Below, one piece after another: positions 18,200-28,130 of a stretch of 51,850 nt of DNA (its first letter is position 1; the number at the start of each line of letters is the position of its first letter). The notes beneath the pieces were generated by a model, which saw only the letters and a program-made list of their open reading frames with translations, was not told where the DNA came from and made no database searches. The DNA lies in contig JALWZB010000093.1 of the NCBI GenBank assembly GCA_027002995.1, positions 1 to 51,850 on the forward strand, given 5' to 3'. Source of the DNA: Desulfurococcales archaeon (lineage in GTDB: Archaea > Thermoproteota > Thermoprotei_A > Sulfolobales > NBVN01). Both the position numbers and the translations under genes were made by a program.

Positions 18200-19780
18200 G
18201 TGATCGCTACGAGGATCGTCCTAGTAACTACGACATCAGCGAAAGAATTAGTGGAGAGTGTGGCTAAGGAGCTATTAAGTAGCTACAGTGACCTAGAGTT
18301 AGAGATTATCGTGTCTTCGGCATCAGTCGCGTCTCTCGCATCAACTGAAAGTATCTTAAGCGACTTGCTAAAGCATAAGGAACGGGTAACGAACGCTGAC
18401 CTAGTGATACTGCCGGGCATGATAAGGGGTTCGGCAAAGAAGCTGGAGAAGGTTCTGGGAGTACCTGTTGTTAAAGGTCCTAAATATGTGGGTGATTTAC
18501 CGGAAATGATAGCCCTGCTGAGGGAGGGCATGTGTTTTAGTACGGATATACCGGCAGATGATGTAATCACGATGGACAGTAGGAGACGCCTAGATCGCTT
18601 GTTTAGAAAACTGGAGAAAGTAGAGCCTTATTTCAGGGTTAGGAGCGTATCATTTACCCTGAGACCTCCACCCCTAAACTTATTCTATGAGTTATGCCCT
18701 ACGGCATTCTCTAACTGCGGGTTACAGAGGTTCAAGAACTTCAGAACACTAGTTGCAGGTCTAGCAAAGCTTGGGTACGGCGGCGTAATTGTTGGATGTG
18801 ATGTTGAAGAGAATTGCTATGACGATCTACGAACGAAGTTACTGGAAATAAGGAGGCTCGGGCTACTTGCAGGGATAGACGTATTTGACCTTAGCAAAGT
18901 ACCTAGAGAGGTGTTCGAACTAACGGACATCATACTGAACGTTACTGCTGAAGACATAGATATTATTGCACGTCACGCCCAAAAAGACACTGCTCTTGTG
19001 CTTGTTCCTGAGAAAACGAGCTCGCTGGCTGAAGCAATGAACTCCATAAAGAGGGCGGTTAAGCTTGCTGAGAGCGCAGGTTTCAGAAAATTAATAATAG
19101 ACCCTATACTAAAACCACCAATGCTTGGCTTAGCTCAGAGCTTAGCATTTTTAAAGGAAGCAATATCGTCGATAAGGTATCCATTCCTAGCAGGGCCATG
19201 TAATGTTTATGAGTTAATGGATGCAGATAGTCCAGGTGTAATAGCGCTTTTAACGGCGTTAATGTTTGAAGTCGGGGTCAGTAACCTGTTGATCACCGAA
19301 GCAAGCCGCAAGGCTTGCGGAGCGGCAGAAGAGGCTGCGTACGCTAGAATGATGATCTACGAGGCATTCATGAGGAAGTCACCGCCTAAGGACACAGCAT
19401 ACAACCTCCTAATTCTTAAAGATAAACGGAAGAGAGAGATACGACACAGTGCTGAGGAAGCCGTAACTAGGAAGAGAGTGGTGGAGGGGATAGTCCCTCC
19501 AAGGATGGAGAGGACTTACATTAAGTTATATGTTAACCGAGAAACGCAAAAAATAGTTGTTGATGTGCATCATGACAGAAAAATAACGAGGTATGAGGGA
19601 AAAGACCCTCTCAGTCTAGGACGCGTCATAGTACGTGAATCAGGCCTGAGTGCTGAACATGCAATGTACCTAGGCTTTGAGCTAAGTAAAGCATATTTGG
19701 CTATCAAAACAGCTAAGGACTACGTGCAGGATGACGAGTTATTCATATGGTCAGGTTATCTGGGTAGTGAGAAAGATTAA
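18200..19780 (+). CDS. Dihydropteroate synthase-related protein (DHPS-like TIM barrel)
   Basis: MIATRIVLVTTTSAKELVESVAKEL...ADLVILPGMIRGS...IIDPILKPPMLGLAQSLAFL...; GTG start. Confidence 0.75.
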   Translation: MIATRIVLVTTTSAKELVESVAKELLSSYSDLELEIIVSSASVASLASTESILSDLLKHKERVTNADLVILPGMIRGSAKKLEKVLGVPVVKGPKYVGDLPEMIALLREGMCFSTDIPADDVITMDSRRRLDRLFRKLEKVEPYFRVRSVSFTLRPPPLNLFYELCPTAFSNCGLQRFKNFRTLVAGLAKLGYGGVIVGCDVEENCYDDLRTKLLEIRRLGLLAGIDVFDLSKVPREVFELTDIILNVTAEDIDIIARHAQKDTALVLVPEKTSSLAEAMNSIKRAVKLAESAGFRKLIIDPILKPPMLGLAQSLAFLKEAISSIRYPFLAGPCNVYELMDADSPGVIALLTALMFEVGVSNLLITEASRKACGAAEEAAYARMMIYEAFMRKSPPKDTAYNLLILKDKRKREIRHSAEEAVTRKRVVEGIVPPRMERTYIKLYVNRETQKIVVDVHHDRKITRYEGKDPLSLGRVIVRESGLSAEHAMYLGFELSKAYLAIKTAKDYVQDDELFIWSGYLGSEKD

Positions 19781-19928
19781 AAAGAATAATTTTCAGAGAG
19801 CGTCAAGTACTGAGGCTCACAGACTTATCTGTAGGCTCTACGTATCTCATCCATAGATTAAGTGATACTTGCTGTCACACTGTATTTTTAAACCTCATTT
19901 TCACAATCATGTAATGTAGTCTTAATAA

Positions 19929-20177
19929 ATGGCATGCGTAAACACTTACTCGGTGGATGTTATGTCTATCATGAGAAGAACGGCAACAGCAAGGAAAGTA
20001 ATAGGTAAAAAAGTTGTAAAGGGGAAAGTGTATACATACGAATACTTCACGTTACCATTAAATCTGTATCTACCTAAAAACATGGTAGAGAAATGGGGTA
20101 CCGAGTTCATTGTCGAACGCGATGAGGATCGCGGCATCATAACTATTAAGGCAAAGAAGGCTCTCGAAGGAGCTTAG
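19929..20177 (+). CDS. AbrB/SpoVT-like DNA-binding domain protein
   Basis: TYEYFTLPLNLYLPKNMVEKWGTEFIVERDEDRGIITIKAKK; start probably internal (Met12 or Met15). Confidence 0.55.
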   Translation: MACVNTYSVDVMSIMRRTATARKVIGKKVVKGKVYTYEYFTLPLNLYLPKNMVEKWGTEFIVERDEDRGIITIKAKKALEGA

Positions 20178-20260
20178 CCTCCTAGCAAGCCTAAGGTGTC
20201 CTGTGAAGGTTCGGTGTTAAAAACTATTTTTGACCTTTGGTAGAAAAGGTAGCTTAGCCT

Positions 20261-20662
20261 ATGAGGGTTGGTCAAGTGAAGTGGCGCAGTGTTCCTTGCG
20301 TAGTATTTGATGGTGTGTTACTACGTACATGCGATTCCAACAAAAACATCGTAAAGGAATTGATACTGGCTCTAATACAACTTATACCTATAGGTAATGT
20401 AACGACATATTCCAGTATTGCTTGCCTACTTAATATTCACCCTAGGATTGTCGCGCTAGCGCTAAAGAAAAACAAAAGACCAATAGCATATCCCTGCCAT
20501 AGAGTTATAAGATCTGATGGATACATAGGTGGCTACACGCTCTCAGGTAGACGCGCAGACAGCGTCAAGGAGAAACTCCTTACCCTTGAAGGGGTACCGA
20601 TAATCAATGGGCGTGTGTCTCCTAATAGAATTATAGATCTTACTAAACTGTTATTAACGTAA
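20261..20662 (+). CDS. ogt: Methylated-DNA--protein-cysteine methyltransferase (Ogt/MGMT)
   Basis: IPIGNVTTYSSIA...RPIAYPCHRVIRSDGYIGGYTLSG; active-site PCHRVI. Confidence 0.93.
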   Translation: MRVGQVKWRSVPCVVFDGVLLRTCDSNKNIVKELILALIQLIPIGNVTTYSSIACLLNIHPRIVALALKKNKRPIAYPCHRVIRSDGYIGGYTLSGRRADSVKEKLLTLEGVPIINGRVSPNRIIDLTKLLLT

Positions 20663-20679
20663 GGACAAATGACAGGTTT

Positions 20680-21012
20680 TTAATGTGATTTCTCTTTATC
20701 TATATTATAGTCCTTTAGTATGCTCCATAGGCTCATCCTTAATGCGTTATAGTCTTTCTCCATGTTCCCAAAGAACGAATCTTGTCGCAAAATTTCCCTT
20801 CCTTCAAGGAACAGGGACACTGAGGGTTCACATCCTTTAATATGTAGTACAGCGAAGCTTACGTACTTCCTGAAAGCAATCTCTAACCTATTGAGTATCT
20901 GTAACATTTGCTTACCTGAGTCTGTGTCTAGATCCACTAAGGCAAGAAATACTGTCCTCCTAGAGTACACCTCCTTCTTAGCATCATTAACGCTTCTAAG
21001 CATTAACGGCAA
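20680..21012 (-). CDS. Hypothetical protein, possible thioredoxin-fold without CxxC
   Basis: TVFLALVDLDTDSGKQM...AVLHIKGCEPSVSLFLEGREILRQD; 3-bp gap to upstream gene. Confidence 0.5.
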   Translation of the reverse strand: MPLMLRSVNDAKKEVYSRRTVFLALVDLDTDSGKQMLQILNRLEIAFRKYVSFAVLHIKGCEPSVSLFLEGREILRQDSFFGNMEKDYNALRMSLWSILKDYNIDKEKSH

Positions 21013-21014
21013 CT

Positions 21015-21806
21015 CTATCCCTCACATTTTTCCCTCAATTCCGACCTTATTATGTTCTTCAAGTTCTGAGGCATGTAAACCTCAACGTCAACAGGTAATC
21101 TCTCTTGAGTTGGCGGTTTAACTTCATTATCATTATAGAGAATAATATCATGCTTTAATAAAGTCCTTAACTCTGCGCAATCAAGTTCTTGGATTAGCTC
21201 CATGAACTTCACTCGGAACTCTTTACTCTCAATAATGTCCTTCTCACTAACTAAAGCACCGCATACCAAGCATGTTAGGTCCGGCATTAGTGAATTAAAG
21301 CCGCAGCAGGGACACTGCGGTGGCAGAACCCCGTACTTCTTCTTAAGCCAAGAGTTTCTCCACTTGACACGCAGTATGTCAAGTAAGTCGTTCCTCCTTA
21401 ATTTTCTTAAGAACCTGTAGATGCGTGGTATTACACTCAATGCGGTATTTACGTCTATATTGAAAGCTATGAACTCTAGTTGTTCTGGCGTTAATTCGTT
21501 CAACATGAATGCTAGCCTAGCAGCTATTACTTCATTGATCTTGTCGCGGGCCCGCAAGTATCTTTTAGCTATGACTTTCACGTTGCTGTATGACGTAAGT
21601 GAGCCGTATAGCTCGATTAGGATGTCTGAGAGTAACTCTTTATATTGTTCTTTAGTTAACCCTAGGATATCCAGGCCTGTCAAGCTTACGAAATCCATTA
21701 TGTACTTATCTATCCAGGCGTCTATGTTTACTTCTCGCTTCTTCCTCTTGGTTTTCCTTGTCTTAGCCTGGGTCTCTTTCCTCTCCTTCTTTTTCTTCCT
21801 TGCCAT
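21015..21806 (-). CDS. Hypothetical Lys-rich zinc-ribbon protein
   Basis: N-terminal MARKKKKERKETQAKTRKTKRKKR, internal CPCCGFNSLMPDLTCLVCG. Confidence 0.6.
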   Translation of the reverse strand: MARKKKKERKETQAKTRKTKRKKREVNIDAWIDKYIMDFVSLTGLDILGLTKEQYKELLSDILIELYGSLTSYSNVKVIAKRYLRARDKINEVIAARLAFMLNELTPEQLEFIAFNIDVNTALSVIPRIYRFLRKLRRNDLLDILRVKWRNSWLKKKYGVLPPQCPCCGFNSLMPDLTCLVCGALVSEKDIIESKEFRVKFMELIQELDCAELRTLLKHDIILYNDNEVKPPTQERLPVDVEVYMPQNLKNIIRSELREKCEG

Positions 21807-21857
21807 GAGTTTAGGCCTCGCTTCAAATACATAGCAACTGGTGACCTTACTTGAACC

Positions 21858-23054
21858 TTATATACCTTTGATTTTAGTCCTTATTTCTATGACGTCACCA
21901 TCCTTCAGTACGTGATCTAGACCTACACGCTCACCTGGATAATTAGCAGAGGGTCCCCAGATCCTGGCATACTTGAAGTACCTTAGGAACTCTTCCCGTA
22001 TGCGTTTCACGGCATCCTCTACAGTAGCTCCTGCCTTAAGTATCATTGGCTCAGATGAAGGTTTAGAGGAATTAGGTTCCTTGGTGTAAATCCTGATTAT
22101 TCCGACGATATCAAAGATTATCCTGGGTATTGTGTTTAGTCCCTCCCCTTTCATTGCTGAGGTGATCGCCGTAGGTACATTAGGTAAGGCTTTGCTTATT
22201 AGTGCCTCCACCCTCTTTGCGTAATCGTGGGTCACGAGGTCCTTCTTCGTGAGTACTATCAATGAGGGCTTGAACGTAACTCTTTCGTAAATAGCTTTCT
22301 CAACATCGTCTAGGGTCACGTGACCGTAGATCTTCACTATAGCGTTATATATCTTGTAGCTCTCCAGTAGCTTCCTGACATCGTCGGCTGTGCAGCCTTC
22401 TAGCCTTCCATAACTGATGACCTTTATCCCATGGGCAGCCTTGGTCCTTTCTATCCTGACCCTACCCCTAGGCTTGATTATGTATATTCCTGCTTCAGAG
22501 AGCTCCCTACAGAGTACCTTAAGTTGCTTCAACGGTTTGTTAGATAGATCTACGACAAGCATTATGGCGTCTGCGTTACGTGCCAATCCAAGGACTCTGG
22601 ATCCCCACCAAATCGCTCCTCGCGAAGCGCCCTCAACGATCGCTGGTGCCTCCACTAGCTGGAACTGTATGTCCTCAAACTTCAGCATCCCAGGCACCGG
22701 GAACTTAGTTGTGAAGGGTACCTCGCTTACATCCGGTTTAGCATTTGTCAATGCGGAGAGCAAGGCACTCTTACCGGAATTAGGTAGCCCCAGCATTACT
22801 ACCTGAGCAGCCCCCTCTTTCTCTATGAAGAAGCTCGGTGCTCCCGTGCCTGCTCTCCTAGCCTTACGCTCCTCGATCTCCTCTCTTAATTCAGCGATCT
22901 TTCTTCTAACCCAGGACCTCAGGTTCTCTGTGCCCTTGTGTTTCGGTATGGCTGATAAGTACTCCTCCAAAGCCCTTAGCTTCTCCTCGGGTGTCCTAGC
23001 CTCTAGGTACTTAACCCACTTTGCCCTAGCTTCAGCCGGCAAGTTAGTCGGCAC
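21858..23054 (-). CDS. OBG/DRG-type GTPase with TGS domain
   Basis: VVMLGLPNSGKSALLSALTNAKPDVSEVPFTTKFPVPGML..., VLTKKD, C-terminal TGS KDGDVIEIRTK. Confidence 0.92.
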   Translation of the reverse strand: MPTNLPAEARAKWVKYLEARTPEEKLRALEEYLSAIPKHKGTENLRSWVRRKIAELREEIEERKARRAGTGAPSFFIEKEGAAQVVMLGLPNSGKSALLSALTNAKPDVSEVPFTTKFPVPGMLKFEDIQFQLVEAPAIVEGASRGAIWWGSRVLGLARNADAIMLVVDLSNKPLKQLKVLCRELSEAGIYIIKPRGRVRIERTKAAHGIKVISYGRLEGCTADDVRKLLESYKIYNAIVKIYGHVTLDDVEKAIYERVTFKPSLIVLTKKDLVTHDYAKRVEALISKALPNVPTAITSAMKGEGLNTIPRIIFDIVGIIRIYTKEPNSSKPSSEPMILKAGATVEDAVKRIREEFLRYFKYARIWGPSANYPGERVGLDHVLKDGDVIEIRTKIKGI

Positions 23055-23112
23055 GTCAGCACCCTAAGATTTCTTTTTTGCCTCTACACCTTTTAATAAT
23101 GATTTAATAACC

Positions 23113-23820
23113 TCACGATGTTCCGCCCTTGGATTCCTCGAACCATTTGCCTAGTCCCTGGTCCTGCTTTTTCTCAGTAACCGTTATACCGAATCTCTTT
23201 AATGTGCTCCAGGATCGCCTAATGATTGAGGGCACTACTGTTGAAGAATCAATTAGGTGTTTCTCGAGCCACTCTATGGTTCTAGGGTCAGCTGGGTAAC
23301 CGCTTCCAAAGTCACCGTACATCTCCTTGAGTTTCGACACGTGAAGATCCCTGAGAAACTTAGCCACTATTGACGCAGCACTGACAACAACGTACTTCCT
23401 ATCGGCCTTAGGTTCCAGTACAAATGGTATCTTACTTATCCCTCCCTTGAGTATGGCGAGGGCTTTCCTACCTGTCACGGCGTCAACGTAGATTTTCTTA
23501 ATTTGTAGCCCTATGCGTAGAATATTATTCACTAAATCAATTACGGCCTTAGCATATAACACGTTAATGTTCGTCTTATCGATAACTGATGGAGGAAACC
23601 GCTTAACTATAACTGCTTCGGCATACCTCAGGACGATTGCCACGAGTCTAGACCTCGCACTTGGAGTAAGTTCTTTACTATCCCTGATGCCAAGTTCACG
23701 GAGTCTCTGAAGCATGCTGGGATTAATAGCGACCCCAGCAACAAACATATCCCCTATAACGGGACCTCGCCCAGCCTCATCTATCCCCAGAACTACGATT
23801 CCTGAACTTTCTTCTCTCAC
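23113..23820 (-). CDS. rnhB: Ribonuclease HII
   Basis: VLGIDEAGRGPVIGDM, DSKELTP, KADRKYVVVSAASIVAKFLRD, GSGYPADPRT; GTG start reassigned to 23820 (4-bp overlap with preceding gene). Confidence 0.95.
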   Translation of the reverse strand: MREESSGIVVLGIDEAGRGPVIGDMFVAGVAINPSMLQRLRELGIRDSKELTPSARSRLVAIVLRYAEAVIVKRFPPSVIDKTNINVLYAKAVIDLVNNILRIGLQIKKIYVDAVTGRKALAILKGGISKIPFVLEPKADRKYVVVSAASIVAKFLRDLHVSKLKEMYGDFGSGYPADPRTIEWLEKHLIDSSTVVPSIIRRSWSTLKRFGITVTEKKQDQGLGKWFEESKGGTS

Positions 23821-24662
23821 TTTGGGTCGCCTCCTCTCACATAACTTACTACCCACCTCAGTTCACGTATGTTAATATCTCTCCCCATAATGTCCTTGAA
23901 TATTTCCAACACACCCACTCTCGCGTGAGGAACGTGTGACCGTATTGCCTGCATTAATTCCCTAAGGAATTCCTCGGAAGGAATAACGTGAGTCAGGACG
24001 GCGTAGGGTCCTGGTACGTGAACACCATGGATGTGCACCACCTTAGTGCGTTCCAACATTATTGGGGGTAAATCATTAACTATGGTTAAGGGGTTATGGA
24101 GTACTTTCCATCGCTTAACCCTACGCTCAATTATGTGTGGAATGTCGAGGCACACACCTATTTTTCCAGGGTCAGCACGCATGAGTAAGTGAGGCAGATG
24201 CTCCTCGTTAGAGCAACACCGGTCAATTACAGTCTCAATAAGTAGTGGTATTCCTAACTCATCAGAAAGCTGCGAGAGGGTCTCTAGTGATTTGCTCGCA
24301 GCCTCAAGACAGAGCTGGTCTTTAGGGCCGCACCAAGACTGGTTAGTGGATAAATGCACGACGAAGTAGAGAGGGTCCAATTTGCTGGTCACGGACGTTA
24401 CTACACCTGATATTATTCTCTCTGACAACCTCCTAATTTCTGGAATGGGGGAAGCTAGGAACACCTCTCTCCACGGTAAGTGTAAACCTACTTCCAGCCC
24501 CTCCCTATGTATAGCGTCAATGAATACGTTGGGTATCTCCTGAGTAAAGAGTAGGGGATAGTCTATGCTTAATTCTATGCCGTCTGCATTGATCCTTGTT
24601 AAGCTCTCCATGAAACTATGATTCATTATGTTCCGGTACCAGCAATTAATGAAAACCTTCAT
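23817..24662 (-). CDS. Xylose-isomerase-like TIM-barrel (sugar phosphate isomerase/endonuclease IV superfamily)
   Basis: ADGIELSIDYPLLF...LEVGLHLPW...IPLLIETVIDRC...GKIGVCLDIPHII...VVHIHGVH. Confidence 0.7.
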   Translation of the reverse strand: MKVFINCWYRNIMNHSFMESLTRINADGIELSIDYPLLFTQEIPNVFIDAIHREGLEVGLHLPWREVFLASPIPEIRRLSERIISGVVTSVTSKLDPLYFVVHLSTNQSWCGPKDQLCLEAASKSLETLSQLSDELGIPLLIETVIDRCCSNEEHLPHLLMRADPGKIGVCLDIPHIIERRVKRWKVLHNPLTIVNDLPPIMLERTKVVHIHGVHVPGPYAVLTHVIPSEEFLRELMQAIRSHVPHARVGVLEIFKDIMGRDINIRELRWVVSYVRGGDPK

Positions 24663-25732
24663 TTGGTATACCCTGTAATCTCCATTATGGTCTGTAGAAG
24701 CTTCTTCATAGGATCTTCGAAGTCTTTAGTTAGCTTGCTTACTATATCCTCATATGGGGGCTTAGGGCTCTTTGCATACTTATCTATTATTTCAAGCACC
24801 TCATCGTTAGTGGTAACGTTAAATAACGGGTACCCCTTAGACTGCACGTACTCATTTATTGCTAGTCTTCCAGGGTAGTATGTTAAGCCGGGGGTTAGGA
24901 GTAACGCGGCTTCCCTAGCTATGGACGCACCGCCCGTTATGACGGCAGCTGCGTAATACGTAAGGCTCACACCATCGTATCCTCCCTGAATAATCCTAGG
25001 TCTTACTCCCAAGGAATCTAGCTCCCTAATTAACTTGAGATGGCTACGGTACCTGGGAAGTAATACAACAACGTACCCTTCCCTCTTCAACGTCAGCGCT
25101 AATTCGACGACATCTACTCCCACCTTGAGTCCTCGATAATATGTTGCTTTCTCCTCGTGGGGTCTTAGAACGACATACTTTCCGGGATCAAGGCCCAGGG
25201 ACTTAATGTAACTCATGCTTGGTCTGCTGCGAAGGATCCAAAAGAGCTCATCAACGGCCTCATACTGAATTAGCTTGGCATCACCGCGAAACATGTATTT
25301 CCTTACGTTACCCGGATCTATGGCTCTAGAGCACAGAATGACTGACGCCAGCGGTAATGATAAGCGGCTCGGTACCTCTGCGTGGGGGGAGTCCGTTATA
25401 CCTACGTATGGGATTCCTACACCGTAGGCAAGCCGAGCAGCTGAGGGATTAGGGTACGCTACTAATACAGCAGGGCGTTTCTCTTTCACAACAGGTATGA
25501 GCTTCGATATCCGCTCAGCATCTGCTAGAACCTTATCATAAGGATCTCCCTCGGAGTACCTCCCCACAACGACGGGGTTTATTCCTAAACGCTTTAGTGA
25601 GCCTACGGTGTATTCGTATTCCCTACAAGTAACTAGTGTACTAAATCCTGCCTTCTCTAACTCCCTAGCTATGAATCCGAGCAAAGTGCCTTGCTTTGAG
25701 GTCAGTGCATCTAACCACACGACGGTACCCAA
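24659..25732 (-). CDS. DUF354 family glycosyltransferase-like protein
   Basis: MGTVVWLDALTSKQGTLLGFIARELEKAGFSTLVTCREYEYT...GGASIAREAALLLTPGLTYYPG. Confidence 0.82.
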   Translation of the reverse strand: MGTVVWLDALTSKQGTLLGFIARELEKAGFSTLVTCREYEYTVGSLKRLGINPVVVGRYSEGDPYDKVLADAERISKLIPVVKEKRPAVLVAYPNPSAARLAYGVGIPYVGITDSPHAEVPSRLSLPLASVILCSRAIDPGNVRKYMFRGDAKLIQYEAVDELFWILRSRPSMSYIKSLGLDPGKYVVLRPHEEKATYYRGLKVGVDVVELALTLKREGYVVVLLPRYRSHLKLIRELDSLGVRPRIIQGGYDGVSLTYYAAAVITGGASIAREAALLLTPGLTYYPGRLAINEYVQSKGYPLFNVTTNDEVLEIIDKYAKSPKPPYEDIVSKLTKDFEDPMKKLLQTIMEITGYTK

Positions 25733-25804
25733 ATCCCATGCCCTAAAGGAAATGCCGTGAAACAGTTTTTAGTTTATGATCTCGATGATAATGATGTGGT
25801 GATC

Positions 25805-27178
25805 ATGCGCAACAGGCTGTTTGGGACCGACGGCGTGAGGGGAGTCGTTAACGAGACGCTAACGCCTGACTTCATATTGCGTTTAGCCTTAGCGATAGGG
25901 GATTACTTCCCTCCAGGTAGCAGAATTTTAGTGGGGAATGATGCTAGGGCCGGAAACGAGTACATAGTGAAGGTCGTGACTGGGGCATTAATAGCTTCCG
26001 GACTTAAGGTCTATTACGCTGGAGCGTTGCCAACACCCGCACTCCAATTCAATGTTAAGGAACGTGGATTTGACGGCGGCGTGATGATTACTGCCTCACA
26101 CAATCCTCCTCAATATAGTGGCGTGAAAGTGATAATGGCTGACGGAGTGGAGGCACCCCGTGATGTTGAGGAACGTATAGAGGAAGCATTCTTTAGTGGT
26201 AGGTACAGGAGGGTTCCTTGGCACGCCTTCAGGGACCAATACTTCAAACTGAGTGATTCCGTGGAATATTATGTCGAGGGGGTAGTGAAGAAGGTCGACT
26301 CAGAGCGGATCCGGAGAAGGGGGTTCCGTGTCGTTGCTGATTGTGCTAATAGTGTAGGTGCGTTAACGACCCCCAGAATACTTAGACGCTTAGGGGTCAA
26401 GGTTCTCAGCGTTAACGCACACCTCTCACCAATACCATATAGGGAGCCTGAACCCGTACCCGAGAACTTAACCGATACTTCAGAGATTGTTCGTGCTATT
26501 GGAGCTGACTTCGGGGTGGCTCACGATGGTGACGCGGACAGGGCAATATTTATTGACGATACGGGCCGCGTAATCCCTGGAGATAGAAGCGCGGCTTTGC
26601 TCTGCCGGCATATAGTGGTGAATAGGGGAGACAATGCGCCTAGGAGGGTCGTGACGGCGGTTTCCTCATCAACCATAATTGAGGATGTACTCAAGGATCT
26701 AGGAGTTGAAGTGTACTGGACTAAAGTTGGTAGCGTGGGTATAGCGAGAACTATGATGAAGATAGGCGCTCTGGCAGGGTTTGAGGAGAACGGAGGCTTC
26801 ATGTACCCACCCCACCAATACGTAAGGGACGGGGGAATGGCATTGGCTTTGATGCTTGAGTACTTATCTTATGAGGGTAGGAAGTTAAGTGATATCATTA
26901 ATGAGCTACCCAGCGCTCACTTAATTAAGACTAAGGTCCCGCTAAGTGACAAAGGCAAAGCTATAGAAATAATTGAGGAAATAAAGAGGAGGTACAGCAG
27001 CCTGAGAATCATAGATATAGACGGCGTTAAAGGAATCGGTGAGGACTTCTGGTTCCTTGTGAGACCCTCCGGAACCGAACCCGTATTAAGGATATTTGTT
27101 GAGTGTAGATCGGAGGACAAGGCAGAGAAATTACTTAATGATATACTCAGCATAGTAAAGGAGGTAGTGGGAGGATGA
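25805..27178 (+). CDS. glmM: Phosphohexomutase (phosphoglucosamine mutase / phosphomannomutase)
   Basis: RLFGTDGVRGVVNETLTP, GVMITASHNPPQYSG, AHDGDADRAIFID, RPSGTEPVLRIFVE. Confidence 0.93.
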   Translation: MRNRLFGTDGVRGVVNETLTPDFILRLALAIGDYFPPGSRILVGNDARAGNEYIVKVVTGALIASGLKVYYAGALPTPALQFNVKERGFDGGVMITASHNPPQYSGVKVIMADGVEAPRDVEERIEEAFFSGRYRRVPWHAFRDQYFKLSDSVEYYVEGVVKKVDSERIRRRGFRVVADCANSVGALTTPRILRRLGVKVLSVNAHLSPIPYREPEPVPENLTDTSEIVRAIGADFGVAHDGDADRAIFIDDTGRVIPGDRSAALLCRHIVVNRGDNAPRRVVTAVSSSTIIEDVLKDLGVEVYWTKVGSVGIARTMMKIGALAGFEENGGFMYPPHQYVRDGGMALALMLEYLSYEGRKLSDIINELPSAHLIKTKVPLSDKGKAIEIIEEIKRRYSSLRIIDIDGVKGIGEDFWFLVRPSGTEPVLRIFVECRSEDKAEKLLNDILSIVKEVVGG

Positions 27179-27558
27179 GGTACGCGTTAATGAACTTAAT
27201 TGCTTGTCCCATGTGCAAACACTTTCCCCTTAAACTTTACGTATTCGAGGAGAGGGTATTCGAGAAGGAATACGAGGTTAATGTGCCATTCTGCGACGTT
27301 TATTGTGGTAGGAAAGGGAAGAAAGTGAGTGAACTCCAGCAGGAGGAGCTAGACTGTAAGGAGTGTGTGAAACATGATGTGGTGGCGGGTGTTTTAATTT
27401 GTCCTAAGTGTGGTAGGTGGTACCCAATAATCAACAGCATACCGCTAATGTACCCCGATAGCAAGCGCAAGCATCCCAAGGTTAGGGAAAAGGAAGAGGA
27501 GTTCCTTAGAAAGTACCGTGAAAAGCTACCAGCAGAACTAAGAAGCATTACCTCCTAA
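27175..27558 (+). CDS. Trm112-family zinc-binding protein
   Basis: MNLIACPMCKHFPLKLYVFEE...VAGVLICPKCGRWYPIINSIPLMYPD; 4-bp overlap with glmM. Confidence 0.85.
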   Translation: MRYALMNLIACPMCKHFPLKLYVFEERVFEKEYEVNVPFCDVYCGRKGKKVSELQQEELDCKECVKHDVVAGVLICPKCGRWYPIINSIPLMYPDSKRKHPKVREKEEEFLRKYREKLPAELRSITS

Positions 27559-28030
27559 ATCTCCTGCGTCGCCTACGCCTTAAGCCCCGTAGCAACAACT
27601 CGGTGGTTGACTCTTCCGCCTCGATCCTGGGTTTCAATTCCTCAATCGCCTTCATTAGAGGCTCTGCCTCGTCCTCAGGCAGTTTATTCTGCTCCAGGAA
27701 CTCTTCACCTGTCGACGTCAATCTCAACCTACGCGTTACGGGGTCTGTCTCAAGCAACCCTAAGTACAGCAGTATCCTGACGTCCTCTGCCAGTGCCCTG
27801 CTACTGGGAGTGTCCCCTATCATTATGAACTCGTACCCCACATCAACGTTCTTCTCGTTCTTCAGCATGTACACGAGATTCGTTAGGGAACGCTCCGAGA
27901 TTTCCTTCATAGCCTGAACTATGTGCAGGATCCTCAACTTCTTGGGATCCTTCCTAACTACCTCTACCGTTACGACAGGCTTAGTTACTATTCGTAGTTC
28001 CTTGCTTCCTCCAGAACCTTTCTGTGACAA
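27548..28030 (-). CDS. Conserved hypothetical, winged-helix-like with Arg-rich C-terminal tail
   Basis: ALAEDVRILLYLGLLETDPVTRRLRLTSTGEEFLEQ...LLLRGLRRRRRRRFRR. Confidence 0.6.
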   Translation of the reverse strand: MSQKGSGGSKELRIVTKPVVTVEVVRKDPKKLRILHIVQAMKEISERSLTNLVYMLKNEKNVDVGYEFIMIGDTPSSRALAEDVRILLYLGLLETDPVTRRLRLTSTGEEFLEQNKLPEDEAEPLMKAIEELKPRIEAEESTTELLLRGLRRRRRRRFRR

Positions 28031-28130
28031 TCTACCACCATTGTTATTTGACCCTTAGGAAAATTAAGCGTTCCCGAGGTCTCAATTAGGCAAAAATTAA
28101 ATTCCTGCGGCTCTATCTCATAGATTTTGG

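Noticed and set aside
19790-19900. Minus-strand GGATGA...CTGA and ACAGA-CTTA-TCTGT hairpin as ncRNA
   Set aside because: Box C imperfect, stem only 5 bp; more likely a 3' UTR/terminator or chance.
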